A DNA stretch of 64,000 bases from Pseudomonas sp. R4-35-07 (GCF_003852235.1 NZ_CP027732.1:2356001-2420000); one strand, 5' to 3'. Positions 35,264 to 43,364 are shown, counted from the stretch's first letter. The notes: generated from the letters alone by a model not told the origin. Translations and numbers: made by a program.

Positions 35264-36589
35264 ATGATTGTGTCCCCCGTCCAACGCCGCTTGCTGGTGG
35301 TCGACCCGTGTGCGGATTGCCATGGGTTGCTACCGGGCTTACGCACGGTCGGATGGGACGTGGACAGCTGTGCCCTGGAAGCGGTGGGGGATAGGTCCTG
35401 CGATGTCGGTCTGCTGCGGTTGCAGCCGTGTCATCTGGAACGCCCCGAAGCGGTCAAGGAACTGATTGGCCGAAGCGGCACCGAGTGGATCGCGGTACTC
35501 AGCCAGGATGTATTGCGTCTGCAGAACGTCGGCGATTTCGTCTGCGAATGGTTCTTTGACTTCCACACCTTGCCGTTCGACGTGTCGCGGGTGCAGGTCA
35601 CCCTGGGACGCGCCTTCGGCATGGCGCGTCTGCGCGGCAAAGGCAACCCCCCGGTGGGTGGGCCTGGGCATGAGCTGCTGGGCGACAGCCGGCCCATTCG
35701 TGAACTGCGCAAGTTGTTGTCGAAGTTGGCGCCCACTGAATCCCCGGTACTGATTCGGGGCGACAGCGGCACCGGCAAGGAACTGGTGGCCAAAACCCTG
35801 CACCGGCAATCGCAGCGGCACGCCAAGCCGTTTGTGGCGATCAACTGTGGGGCGATTCCGGAACACCTGATCCAATCCGAACTCTTCGGCCATGAAAAGG
35901 GGGCGTTCACTGGTGCGCACCAGCGCAAGGTCGGACGCATCGAGGCCGCCCACGGTGGCACACTGTTCCTCGATGAAATCGGCGACCTGCCGATGGAACT
36001 GCAAGCCAACCTGTTGCGGTTTCTCCAGGAGAAACAGATCGAGCGCGTCGGCGGCAGCCAGCCTATCCCGGTGGATGTGCGGGTGCTGGCGGCTACCCAC
36101 GTAGACCTTGAGGCCGCTGTCGAGAAGGGCACTTTCCGCGAAGACCTGTATTACCGCCTGAACGTCCTGCAAGTGGTCACGGCCCCCTTGCGTGAGCGCC
36201 ATGGTGACGTGGCGATGCTGGCCAATCACTTTTCGCGCTTCTATAGCCAGGAAACCGGCCGCCGCCCGCGCAGCTTCAGCGAAGGTGCATTGGTGGCGAT
36301 GGGGCAGCACCTGTGGCCAGGCAATGTACGTGAGTTGGCCAACCGCGTGCGCCGTGGCCTGGTGTTGGCCGAAGGGCGCCAGATCGAAGCGGTGGATCTG
36401 GGACTGCAAGGCGAGCAGGCGGCTTCACTGCCGATGGCGACACTGGAAGATTACAAACACCGCGCCGAACGTCAGGCGTTGTGTGATGTGCTCCATCGGC
36501 ACAGCGATAACCTCAGCGTCGCCGCCCGCGTGCTGGGCATTTCGCGGCCGACGTTCTACCGGTTGCTGCATAAGCACCAGATTCGCTAG
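35264..36589 (+). CDS. Sigma-54-dependent enhancer-binding regulator with VpsR-like N-terminus
   Basis: The 441-residue protein has three parts. Residues 1-125 resemble the degenerate receiver domain of VpsR; the phosphoacceptor site reads LLRLQ with Arg52 in place of Asp, so classic phosphorylation is unlikely, and the CEWFFDFHTLP segment is VpsR-like. Residues 140-370 are an AAA+ module with Walker A (GDSGTGKE, 166), GAFTGA (213-218) and Walker B (TLFLDE, 233). The C-terminus is a Fis-type helix-turn-helix (VAARVLGISRPTFYRLL). GAFTGA is intact, so it can activate RpoN. It is the likely fap regulator by position; c-di-GMP sensing is an inference. Confidence 0.88.
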   Translation: MIVSPVQRRLLVVDPCADCHGLLPGLRTVGWDVDSCALEAVGDRSCDVGLLRLQPCHLERPEAVKELIGRSGTEWIAVLSQDVLRLQNVGDFVCEWFFDFHTLPFDVSRVQVTLGRAFGMARLRGKGNPPVGGPGHELLGDSRPIRELRKLLSKLAPTESPVLIRGDSGTGKELVAKTLHRQSQRHAKPFVAINCGAIPEHLIQSELFGHEKGAFTGAHQRKVGRIEAAHGGTLFLDEIGDLPMELQANLLRFLQEKQIERVGGSQPIPVDVRVLAATHVDLEAAVEKGTFREDLYYRLNVLQVVTAPLRERHGDVAMLANHFSRFYSQETGRRPRSFSEGALVAMGQHLWPGNVRELANRVRRGLVLAEGRQIEAVDLGLQGEQAASLPMATLEDYKHRAERQALCDVLHRHSDNLSVAARVLGISRPTFYRLLHKHQIR

Positions 36590-36594
36590 GGCGG

Positions 36595-36684
36595 TTGTGG
36601 GAGGGGCTTGCCCCCGATGGCATTGTTTCAGCCAGCCAGTCTGTTACTGATACACCGCCATCGGGAGCAAGCCCCCTCCCACAA
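36595..36684. repeat. REPIN (inverted REP pair)
   Basis: TTGTGGGAGGGGCTTGCCCC at the left faces GGAGCAAGCCCCCTCCCACAA at the right, around a loop of about 40 bases. It begins five bases after the stop of the sigma-54 activator. Confidence 0.88.
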
Positions 36685-36756
36685 GGAATATTGGTTGTCC
36701 ATGAAATAGCTGACGAAACCGAATCAAAATGTGGGAGGGGGCTTGCCCCCGATAGC
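36655..36756. repeat. 102-bp direct repeat, copy 1 (REP arm to REP arm)
   Basis: This copy is base-for-base identical to 37134-37235 when read by eye. It holds the right arm of one REP and the left arm of another, joined by about 45 unique bases. The two copies are 479 bases apart. Confidence 0.85.
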
Positions 36757-36867
36757 CATAGGTATCTACACAACTTTGTAGCAGCCTACGGTAACCACGA
36801 TGCGAAGCGAGTTGCTCTTGATCTTGCTTTTGATCTAGGCGCCCCGTTAAACCACGCTGGCCGTAAT

Positions 36868-36963
36868 CCGATAGTGATTTGGGGGGTAAACCGGCAGGGA
36901 TGCCGGTTTAGCCGCCCCGCGCCATGGATGGCGCGTGGCGGCGGCCCCCCAAATCACTGTCGG
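36868..36963. repeat. Cloverleaf-type inverted repeat element
   Basis: CCGATAGTGATTTGGGG pairs with CCCCAAATCACTGTCGG at the far end, with one mismatch. Inside are two further hairpins, TAAACCGGCAGGGATGCCGGTTTA and a CGCGCCATGGATGGCGCG arm. The result is a three-way junction with long stems. It is part of a roughly 300-base element that I believe is dispersed in fluorescens-group genomes. The short frames over it (such as one of 114 residues on the minus strand) are not genes. Confidence 0.72.
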
Positions 36964-37133
36964 ATTCCGGGCACACCGAGCCTAGGCGAGGTGCCGAGTG
37001 GTGGGGCAAGAGCGTTTTGCTTACTTTTGCGCTTTTCCAAAGTGAGCCGCCGTAAGGGCGGAACCCTAAGCCGCCGTTACCGCAGCAACGGATATGTACT
37101 CGCCTTGATCCAACATCCTGGTCGGCTGTCAGG

Positions 37134-37235
37134 CCGCCATCGGGAGCAAGCCCCCTCCCACAAGGAATATTGGTTGTCCATGAAATAGCTGACGAAACCG
37201 AATCAAAATGTGGGAGGGGGCTTGCCCCCGATAGC
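37134..37235. repeat. 102-bp direct repeat, copy 2
   Basis: Identical to 36655-36756. Together the two copies bracket the cloverleaf element. The rest of 36590-37303 (714 bases) contains no gene that I can support. Confidence 0.85.
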
Positions 37236-37303
37236 GGTATGTCAGTTGACACAGCAGGTCACTGACCCTGCACCATCAACATTTAACAGCGTTCGCCCCT
37301 CAA

Positions 37304-38605
37304 TCAGAAGTAATACGGGAATTTCAGGCTGAAGGTAAAGTCCGGCGCATCATCGGTCATCCCGATCGCCAGGTTCGGCACGATGGTCAGGTTATCCGAT
37401 GCGGCAATCGTCATGCCCACGTTGAAGTAGCCGGCGTTGGCATCGCTGGAGACCACCGACTGCCAGTCGCCGCCGTCGGGCTTGAGTTTGCTTTTGCGCT
37501 GTATCAAGTCTGATACCGAGAACGACATACTCATCTTCTCGTTAAGCGCAAAGGCTACGCCGACGCCGAGCTGGAAGCTGTCACCCAGGCGCACTTTGCC
37601 GCCGACCTTTTGATTGACTTCACTGCTGATGTCATCGAACGAGTCTTCGAAGTTGTGGGTGTACGACAGCGAGCCGAACAGCACGGCAGGGTCGAAGGTT
37701 TTGACCAGGGAAATGCCCGGCGTGATCGACCAGACTCCGTTGCCCGTCGGCAGGCTTTCCGGCAAGTAAAGGTTGTCGTTGTTGGGCTGCTTGACCAGTT
37801 TGATGCCAAACGGCTCTTTACCCGTCGGCGCCTTCACCCGTACCGATACCACCGCATCCGGCAAGGTGGGGGTTTCATCGAGGAATTTGTACGCCACGCC
37901 GAAGTTGACGTCGCCGATGGTCGGGTCGCGGGTGACGGAACCTTCCGAGGTGGCCGTGGCATCGTTGCCGGCGCCGCCGGACTGATAGGTCGAGTCGCGG
38001 TAGACCACCGGCACGTTCAGGTCGAACTGCCAGCGATTGTCGACGTTGTAGCGCCCGGTCAGGTCCAGGGTCCAACTGTCGGATTTGATCCGGTCCAGGT
38101 TGATGTTGCCGAGAAAGATCGAGTCCAGCGCGAGGAAGCCGTTGAGGGTCAGCTGGCGGGCGTCATAACGGGCATAGGTGACACCGGTTTCGAGGCTGAA
38201 CTTGCCATTGCCGAAAAAGCCGCTGGCCTCATTGTAGAGGTTGCTCACGCTTTGCGCGGGGGCGGAATCGTCCTTGAGTGACTGGCCGTAGGAGCTGCCG
38301 CCACCGCCGGCACCACCCGATGCCGCAGCCGCGCCCGTGCCAGCGACGGTGGTAGCGCCCTTCTTGAAGTCGGCGGGGGATTTGGCCAGGCGCCTGGGCG
38401 CAGGCGTCTGCGGTTGATCTTCCACCTGGCGCACGCGTTGCTCCAGCACGGCCAGGGCCTTTTGCTGCACGTCGTAGCGTTGCTTGAGTTCCAGGAGTTC
38501 CCGCTTGAGGGTTTCGATATCGGCATCCGGTGCGGCATACAGCACGGAGGCGGGCAAGAGCGTACTTAAACAGATCACCGCGCGGAGCGATATCGATCGA
38601 TGCAT
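37304..38605 (-). CDS. fapF: FapF, outer-membrane channel of the functional amyloid system
   Basis: The 433-residue protein has a signal peptide ending LYAAP, an N-terminal coiled coil ([20 protein letters not shown] and on to about residue 60), a Gly/Ala linker and a C-terminal beta-barrel that ends in KFPYYF. This is the FapF plan: a trimer whose helical N-terminus gates a pore for amyloid subunits. It is the last gene of fapABCDEF, 48 bases after fapE, with AAGGA before the ATG. No hairpin with a T-run was seen just after the stop. Confidence 0.93.
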   Translation of the reverse strand: MHRSISLRAVICLSTLLPASVLYAAPDADIETLKRELLELKQRYDVQQKALAVLEQRVRQVEDQPQTPAPRRLAKSPADFKKGATTVAGTGAAAASGGAGGGGSSYGQSLKDDSAPAQSVSNLYNEASGFFGNGKFSLETGVTYARYDARQLTLNGFLALDSIFLGNINLDRIKSDSWTLDLTGRYNVDNRWQFDLNVPVVYRDSTYQSGGAGNDATATSEGSVTRDPTIGDVNFGVAYKFLDETPTLPDAVVSVRVKAPTGKEPFGIKLVKQPNNDNLYLPESLPTGNGVWSITPGISLVKTFDPAVLFGSLSYTHNFEDSFDDISSEVNQKVGGKVRLGDSFQLGVGVAFALNEKMSMSFSVSDLIQRKSKLKPDGGDWQSVVSSDANAGYFNVGMTIAASDNLTIVPNLAIGMTDDAPDFTFSLKFPYYF

Positions 38606-38653
38606 GAAATAAGCCGTCCTTTTTGATGCGTAAGTGTCGAGGGTCAGCGTAGT

Positions 38654-39400
38654 TCAATAACCGAGCGTGCGTAGGCCTTTGAGTTGATCCAGGTTGCAGT
38701 TCAACGCGCCGTTGTTCAAACCGTTATTGTTCATCACGACGTTGAGTTGGGTCATGTTGTTGACGAAGTTGCTATTGCCGGTCAGAACCGTCCCTTGCAG
38801 CACATTCCCGCCGCCGATCTGCTGCAGGCTGTTGCCTTGGTTGTGGTTGGCCTGGATCGCCATCTGCAAGCCGCCATGGTTGGCCGACACGCTGACATGA
38901 CCTGCCGGGCTGTCGCCGCTGACGGTGCCGCCGGCCACCAATACCTGCCCGGACTGCACAATATTGGCAGGGGCAAAGCCGTCCTGGGTGACGTTGATGC
39001 CCACCGTGTTGTGGGCGGTGTTGCCATCGCCAGCGGTGCGCACGCTCTGGATCACACCCTGGCCACTGCCAAGGCCCGCGCCGCCGACCACATTGCCGGC
39101 GCCGATGTCCTGGTTGCTCCCAGCCCCCGCCGCGCCGGTGGTTTGTACGTAGAACTGCGGGGTGATGGTGGCCTTGTCGAGCTGCAGGCTGGCCTTGCCG
39201 GTGATGCTGTCGCCCACCGCATTGGTCCAGGTGCTGCTCATGACAATGCCAAAGCTGATGATTCGCCCCGGCATCACATAGCGGCCGCGCAGCTCGGCCA
39301 TTTCCGAATCCTTGAGTTCGATCGGTTTGAAACCCGATGAAGCATAAGCGGGCATCGAGGCTGCCAGACACAAAACCGTCAGCCAACGGGAAGTGTTCAT
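38654..39400 (-). CDS. fapE: FapE, accessory/extracellular component
   Basis: A 248-residue exported protein with a signal ending YASSG. It is rich in Asn, Gly and Gln, with many NxxQ and GNxxxG patterns (GSNQDIGAGNVVGGAGLGSG, QANHNQGNSLQQIGGGN), and ends NCNLDQLKGLRTLGY with a Cys. FapE is a minor fibre-associated component in known fap operons. A strong AGGAGC ribosome site precedes the ATG. Its role, probably helping secretion or assembly, is not firmly known. Confidence 0.93.
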   Translation of the reverse strand: MNTSRWLTVLCLAASMPAYASSGFKPIELKDSEMAELRGRYVMPGRIISFGIVMSSTWTNAVGDSITGKASLQLDKATITPQFYVQTTGAAGAGSNQDIGAGNVVGGAGLGSGQGVIQSVRTAGDGNTAHNTVGINVTQDGFAPANIVQSGQVLVAGGTVSGDSPAGHVSVSANHGGLQMAIQANHNQGNSLQQIGGGNVLQGTVLTGNSNFVNNMTQLNVVMNNNGLNNGALNCNLDQLKGLRTLGY

Positions 39401-39437
39401 CTTTTGCTCCTGGAGCGTCCTGCTCCTTATTGCGCTT

Positions 39438-40118
39438 CTAGAAGAAGTCGCTCTGGATAAAACCGAAATCCATCAGCTCGGCGTCGCCTACGGGCCGGAA
39501 CTCGTTCAACTGGTTCTTGGCGGTCAGCGGCGCAGGCGGGTCGAGCAACACGTTGGTCTTGTCGTAGCCTTCGCCCAATACGGCGAACACGATGCCATTC
39601 CAACCCTTGACGAAGTCATCCCGCGAATAGCGCTTATGGCCCAGCACCGGGTCGCCGATATACACCCAGTCCTTATCGGCCCGCTGCATCACCACGAAGT
39701 GCTTGTAGCCACGAATTTCCAGCAACACCACCACCGGGATTTTCACGGTTATCAGGGTGTCTGGCGCGATCTTGTAGCCCCGGGCACGCATGCCGATGCT
39801 TTCGAGGTAGCGCTTCATGTCCAGCATGGAAAAACCCTGGGTACGCACCAGGTCCTGATCGGCAGTGAGCAGCATGCCTTTGATGAGGTGATCTTCGTCG
39901 ACGTCCAGCCAATAGGCCTGGCGCAGGATGGTGGCGAGTGCCGCGGCACCGCAGCTGAAATCGGTTTTCTGTTCCACCAGGTTGGCGAACCGGCGTTCAC
40001 GGATGCTCTCGACCTTCTTGAAAATCACCGCACCGCCAGGCATGGCGGAGATCGCCATGGTGCCTGCCCACGCGGGGCCGGTGAGTAACATCAGGAGGGT
40101 GAGGGTCGCGAGGCGCAT
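39438..40118 (-). CDS. fapD: FapD, C39-like cysteine protease
   Basis: The 226-residue exported protein has a peptidase-C39 fold with Cys56 in DFSCGAAAL, His140 in RGYKHFVV and Asp156 in IGDPVLG as the catalytic triad. In Fap systems FapD processes or quality-controls amyloid components in the periplasm. I start at ATG 40118, which gives a proper signal peptide (MRLATLTLLMLLTGPAWAG); the frame extends back to 40196 without a signal. It follows an intrinsic terminator, so it depends on readthrough from fapABC. Confidence 0.92.
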   Translation of the reverse strand: MRLATLTLLMLLTGPAWAGTMAISAMPGGAVIFKKVESIRERRFANLVEQKTDFSCGAAALATILRQAYWLDVDEDHLIKGMLLTADQDLVRTQGFSMLDMKRYLESIGMRARGYKIAPDTLITVKIPVVVLLEIRGYKHFVVMQRADKDWVYIGDPVLGHKRYSRDDFVKGWNGIVFAVLGEGYDKTNVLLDPPAPLTAKNQLNEFRPVGDAELMDFGFIQSDFF

Positions 40119-40145
40119 GATCGAATGACCTGTTGGACACTGGAA

Positions 40146-40173
40146 TAAAAAGGGGCCTTGTTGCCAAGGCCCC
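40146..40173 (-). terminator. Intrinsic terminator/attenuator inside the fap operon (fapC-fapD)
   Basis: On the minus strand GGGGCCTTG-GCAA-CAAGGCCCC forms a perfect nine-bp stem followed by TTTTTATT. It lies a few bases after the fapC stop and 28 bases before the fapD start. Partial readthrough would give more FapB and FapC than FapD, FapE and FapF. Confidence 0.88.
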
Positions 40174-40179
40174 GTTGGA

Positions 40180-40917
40180 TCAGAAGCGCACGCCACTGGC
40201 GCAGACGCTGCAACCTTGGCCGATCGACAGGCTGTTGCTGCCTTGGTTGCCGGCGCCGGATTGCAGGTTCACACCCACGTTGCCGGAGTTGCGGTTAACC
40301 GAATTGTCGAGGCTGGCATTGTTGGACACGTATTGCGGTTTGCCATAGCCATGACTGCTGGTGGCGCTATTGAGGTAGCTGTTGTTGAGCGAGTTCTGCT
40401 CGGTGTTGGAAGCCGCTGCGATGTTCTTGCCGTCAGCGGTGGTGATCGCCAGGTTGTTTTTACCCTGGTTGCCTTGCCCGGCCTGGCCGTTGTAACCCAC
40501 GTTACCGGAGTTGCCGTTCACCGAGCTGTCCAGTGAAGCGTTGTTTTGCGTGCCTTTGTTGACGAAATTGTTGTTGCTGCTGCCTTGATCCACATCGATC
40601 ACCGCGAACACCGTGGCAAAGTCGCCTTTGGCACTGGAGATGGCACCGGCGTTGTCAGCCTGGTTGCCGGAACCCGACTGCACGTTCACGCCCACGTTAC
40701 CGCTGTTGCCGGTGACCGAACCGTCGGCAGAGGCGTTGTTTTCGGTGTTGGTGTCGTCGAATTTGTTGTGCTGGCTTTTTTGCACATCAGTGACCACAGC
40801 GGCAACAGTACCGCTAGGTTGAGGCGCCGGATGCCAGCCACCCCCTGCTTGAGCGGCGGCAGCCATGAGCGCGGCGAGAGCGAAAACCAATGGTTTCAGA
40901 GCCATTTGAGGTTTCAT
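40180..40917 (-). CDS. fapC: FapC, major amyloid fibre subunit
   Basis: The 245-residue exported protein has a signal ending AAQAGGG near residue 25, then three imperfect repeats at about 51-95, 115-158 and 187-232. Each holds the pattern NNASxDxSVxxNSGNVGxNxQ. Linkers between repeats vary in length. The C-terminus has CSVC at 236-239, the CxxC of FapC proteins. The repeats form the amyloid core of the extracellular fibre. It is translated from AAGGAG and lies 68 bases after fapB, with a terminator just downstream. Confidence 0.96.
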   Translation of the reverse strand: MKPQMALKPLVFALAALMAAAAQAGGGWHPAPQPSGTVAAVVTDVQKSQHNKFDDTNTENNASADGSVTGNSGNVGVNVQSGSGNQADNAGAISSAKGDFATVFAVIDVDQGSSNNNFVNKGTQNNASLDSSVNGNSGNVGYNGQAGQGNQGKNNLAITTADGKNIAAASNTEQNSLNNSYLNSATSSHGYGKPQYVSNNASLDNSVNRNSGNVGVNLQSGAGNQGSNSLSIGQGCSVCASGVRF

Positions 40918-40985
40918 GGTGTTTCTCCTTGCTTCTAATTAGTTGGGTTAAGTGTTGGTACGGTCCAGCCAGTGCTACCAAGCGT

Positions 40986-41534
40986 TCACTTGATAGTGAT
41001 ACCCAGGGTGTTAGCCACTCGGTTCCCCACCCCGGCACTCTGGTTCACCTGAATCACTCCTCGGCTGCCGGTGAAGGCCTGGTCGCTGGTCACGACCTGG
41101 CGGCTGCCAGTGGTGGGGGTGAGCCCTGAGTCGGTCAACTGCGTCGTGTTCTGTTGCAACAGGACGCTGTCATCGATGCTTTGCGGGCCAGGATTGAGAC
41201 TGATCCGCACGGCATTGATCGATTGGTTATTGGCCCCGGCCGACTGGTTGATGCCCAGCACGCCGTTGCCGTTGCTGAAAGAGGTGCCCAGGATCGCCGC
41301 CTTGGCGTTCAAGGACGGGTCGACGTTGCCGTCGAGTTTCTGGATGTTGAGGTTGGTGGCCTGGCCGCCGAGGACAATGGCGCGGCTGTTGGACATCTGT
41401 TGCTGGTTACCGGCCGCCTGGTTGATCGACAGCACGCCTTCGTACTGGTTACCGCTGCCTTGGATCACGGCGGTGTTGTCGGCCATCGTCGACGCGCTGC
41501 CCAGCAGCGCCACCATCAGCACGAGGCGCTTCAT
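40986..41534 (-). CDS. fapB: FapB, minor amyloid subunit and nucleator
   Basis: The 182-residue exported protein has a signal ending ASTMADN and three short repeat units: GVLSINQAAGNQQ, GVLGINQSAGANNQ and GVIQVNQSAGVGN. FapB seeds FapC polymerisation in known systems. I start at ATG 41534, which overlaps the fapA stop by one base (TGATG); a GTG three bases earlier is also possible. Tight coupling with fapA fits chaperone and client production together. Confidence 0.95.
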   Translation of the reverse strand: MKRLVLMVALLGSASTMADNTAVIQGSGNQYEGVLSINQAAGNQQQMSNSRAIVLGGQATNLNIQKLDGNVDPSLNAKAAILGTSFSNGNGVLGINQSAGANNQSINAVRISLNPGPQSIDDSVLLQQNTTQLTDSGLTPTTGSRQVVTSDQAFTGSRGVIQVNQSAGVGNRVANTLGITIK

Positions 41535-41536
41535 CA

Positions 41537-41983
41537 CTTGCCCCCCATCATGCTGCCGAGGTTATTCAAGGGGGTCATGCCGCGCTGGATCGAATCACTG
41601 ATCTGCCCACCCATGCCGCTGCCCGCGCCGTGGCCGGCGGCTGCGCCGGTGCCCAGGGTCGACATGCCGTTTTGCGTGGCGCTCAAGCCCGCCTGATTAC
41701 CGCTGGGCTGGAGGGAACGCGCAAGGCTCGAACCGCTGCGAATACCGTCGATGTCCACATCGCTGAGTTCGCCGGAAATGGCGCTGTTCACTTCTTTGCT
41801 GGGGTTGGCGTTGGCGGTGCTGGGGTAGGGGTCGGGAAGCGAGGTGCGCCCGTACATATGACCTTGCACGGTGCGCCCTGTCACGATCACGCCATCACCC
41901 GCCTGGCTCGGCAGGCTGATGCCAGCGCTGAGCACGCAACTGATCAGCAGTGCGTTTATCGAGGCATGAGTGAGTGCGTTCAC
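41537..41983 (-). CDS. fapA: FapA, periplasmic chaperone-like component
   Basis: The 149-residue exported protein, first of the operon, starts at GTG 41983, eight bases after AAGGA. A signal ends near SLPSQAGD. The mature part is low in order, rich in Ser, Gly, Asn and Met (GAAAGHGAGSGMGG). FapA affects fibre composition and acts as an intrinsically disordered chaperone for FapC in studied strains. A -24/-12 promoter lies about 50 bases upstream. The stop codon TGA occupies 41534-41536 and overlaps fapB; start given here omits it by one codon. Confidence 0.92.
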
Positions 41984-42035
41984 GGCGGCAGTCCTTGTTA
42001 TTCACGCTGACCCTAAACAGCGCTGTCAGGGAAAG

Positions 42036-42051
42036 AGCAGAAGGCGTGCCG
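42036..42051 (-). promoter_or_regulatory. Sigma-54 (-24/-12) promoter of fapA
   Basis: On the minus strand CGGCACGCCTTCTGCT matches TGGCAC-N5-TTGCW with GG and GC ten bases apart, as RpoN requires. Two changes from consensus are seen (first base C for T, and CTGC for TTGC). It lies 53-68 bases upstream of the fapA start, giving a leader of about 40 bases. Confidence 0.75.
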
Positions 42052-42114
42052 CTTTTTATTTTTCTTCAGGATTCAGTGTGTTGCGAGTTGCGCTGGAGGA
42101 TTGATCGGCTAGGG

Positions 42115-42132
42115 TGTTTCACGCGTGAGACA
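42115..42132. promoter_or_regulatory. Candidate enhancer site 1 of fapA
   Basis: TGTTTCACGCGTGAGACA is an inverted repeat TGTTTCA-N4-TGAGACA, with one base mismatched. Its centre is about 99 bases upstream of the predicted transcription start, in normal range for an enhancer-binding protein site. Confidence 0.6.
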
Positions 42133-42172
42133 GTCGCCCTGCGGCGCGATATGCTCCGCCGCTCGCGCCAGT

Positions 42173-42190
42173 TGTATCACTGATGAAACA
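42173..42190. promoter_or_regulatory. Candidate enhancer site 2 of fapA
   Basis: TGTATCACTGATGAAACA has the form TGTATCA-N4-TGAAACA, again one mismatch from a perfect palindrome. It lies 58 bases from site 1. A third TGTTTCA half-site is at 42246-42252. Three such sites in 140 bases upstream of an RpoN promoter is unlikely by chance. Confidence 0.6.
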
Positions 42191-42275
42191 GTGCCCATGA
42201 CAAAACCATGAATCCGCAGCCACTGGGCGATTCAGCGCAGTTGGGTGTTTCAAAAATGGACAGGTGGCCGCAGGC

Positions 42276-43271
42276 TCAGCCTTTGGGCGTTTTACGCGGA
42301 ATGGAGTTGAGTACAGGGTTGCCATCCTGGTTCTGGGTCAGGTAGACCGGCAGCACCTTGGGCAGGGAAGGGATGAGGTTGTTGACCTCACTGAGGTTAT
42401 AGATACCGCCAATGCGAATGGTCCCGGTGCCCGCGTCCGCCAGCATCGCGGGTTTGTCCAGGTAGCGGTTGATCAGCGGCAGGGCGTCGGCCAGGGCCAG
42501 GTTATCGAGCACCAGCTTGCCCGTGCGCCACGCCAGCGCGCTGTCATTGGAGTTGAAGGCCTGAACCTCGGGCGTGGTGTCGCCCTGATGATAGCTGGCC
42601 TGCATGCCAGGGCTCAGTTGCACGCCGGGGTGCAGGTTGTCACTGGAGATCTGTACGGAGCCTTCGAGCAGCATCACCCGGACCTTGTCTTCGTATTTCC
42701 AGACGTTGAACTGAGTCCCGGTCACCCGCACCTGGCCTTCCCCTGCGCGCACGATGAAGGGGTGGGCGCTGTCATGGCTGACCTTGAAAAACGCTTCACC
42801 CTTTTTCAGCGTAACGCGCCGCTGGTCCTTGTATTGGCTGTAGACCAGTTCAGTGCCCAGGTTCAACTCCACCTGGCTGCCATCGCCGAGGGTAATGTTG
42901 CGCAAACCGTTGACCGCTTCGAAACGCTTATAGGAACTGGGCAACCAGCCGGCTTCCCAGCCAGTGAACGCGGCCAGGGGTAGCGCGGCGAGGCAAATCG
43001 CGGCTGCGACCGCGTAGGTGCGCCAGCGCGAACGTGGCTTGAACGGTAGCACCAGGGGCGGCGCCGGGCTGCGGGGCAGGTGGTCGGCCACTTCCCAGAT
43101 TTCCAGCATGGCGGCGTATTCGAAAGCATGCAGCGGGTGCGCATCGTGCCATTGGGTAAAGGCTTGACGCTCCGCCGCCGTGCAGTCGCCCGCATGCATG
43201 CGCATGCACCAATGCGCGGCGGCGTCGGTGATGGCGTCATACTCGGCTTCTGAAATCGGCTTGTCGGTCAT
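42276..43271 (-). CDS. FecR-family anti-sigma/sensor protein, no adjacent sigma gene
   Basis: The 331-residue inner-membrane protein has a DUF4880 N-terminal part (ITDAAAHWCMRMHAGDCTAAERQAF as two halves, ending WHDAHPLHAFEYAAM), a membrane helix near residues 86-106 and a periplasmic FecR domain (GDGSQVELNLGTELVYS, RVTLKKGEAFFKVSHD, VRVTGTQFNVW). FecR proteins relay iron-siderophore receptor signals to an ECF sigma factor. Here the sigma gene that should be just upstream is missing, and a Fur box lies in its place. It may control a sigma factor elsewhere or be a leftover. Ribosome site AGGA, seven bases before the ATG. Confidence 0.88.
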   Translation of the reverse strand: MTDKPISEAEYDAITDAAAHWCMRMHAGDCTAAERQAFTQWHDAHPLHAFEYAAMLEIWEVADHLPRSPAPPLVLPFKPRSRWRTYAVAAAICLAALPLAAFTGWEAGWLPSSYKRFEAVNGLRNITLGDGSQVELNLGTELVYSQYKDQRRVTLKKGEAFFKVSHDSAHPFIVRAGEGQVRVTGTQFNVWKYEDKVRVMLLEGSVQISSDNLHPGVQLSPGMQASYHQGDTTPEVQAFNSNDSALAWRTGKLVLDNLALADALPLINRYLDKPAMLADAGTGTIRIGGIYNLSEVNNLIPSLPKVLPVYLTQNQDGNPVLNSIPRKTPKG

Positions 43272-43345
43272 TTACGCATCCTGATTTGGGCCATTCTAAC
43301 CTCCCAGGCAGGACCGCGAGAACCGCCATCGTGGCAAATGCGCAT

Positions 43346-43364
43346 CAATGAGAATGAATCTCTC
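43346..43364. promoter_or_regulatory. Fur-box-like site upstream of the orphan fecR
   Basis: On the minus strand GAGATTCATTCTCATT resembles the Fur consensus GATAATGATAATCATT, though with several changes. It lies about 80 bases before the fecR start, the normal place for a fecI-fecR promoter, although no fecI is present. Confidence 0.5.

Noticed and set aside
36595..37235. Possible CRISPR array from the spaced repeats
   Set aside because: The repeats are inverted REP pairs of unequal spacing, not evenly spaced identical repeats with unique spacers, and no cas gene is near.
36595..37252. Short frames over the repeat island, such as ones of 114 and 197 residues
   Set aside because: They consist of translated REP and cloverleaf repeats (GASPLPH, GLAPDG patterns). 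Such frames are annotation artefacts.
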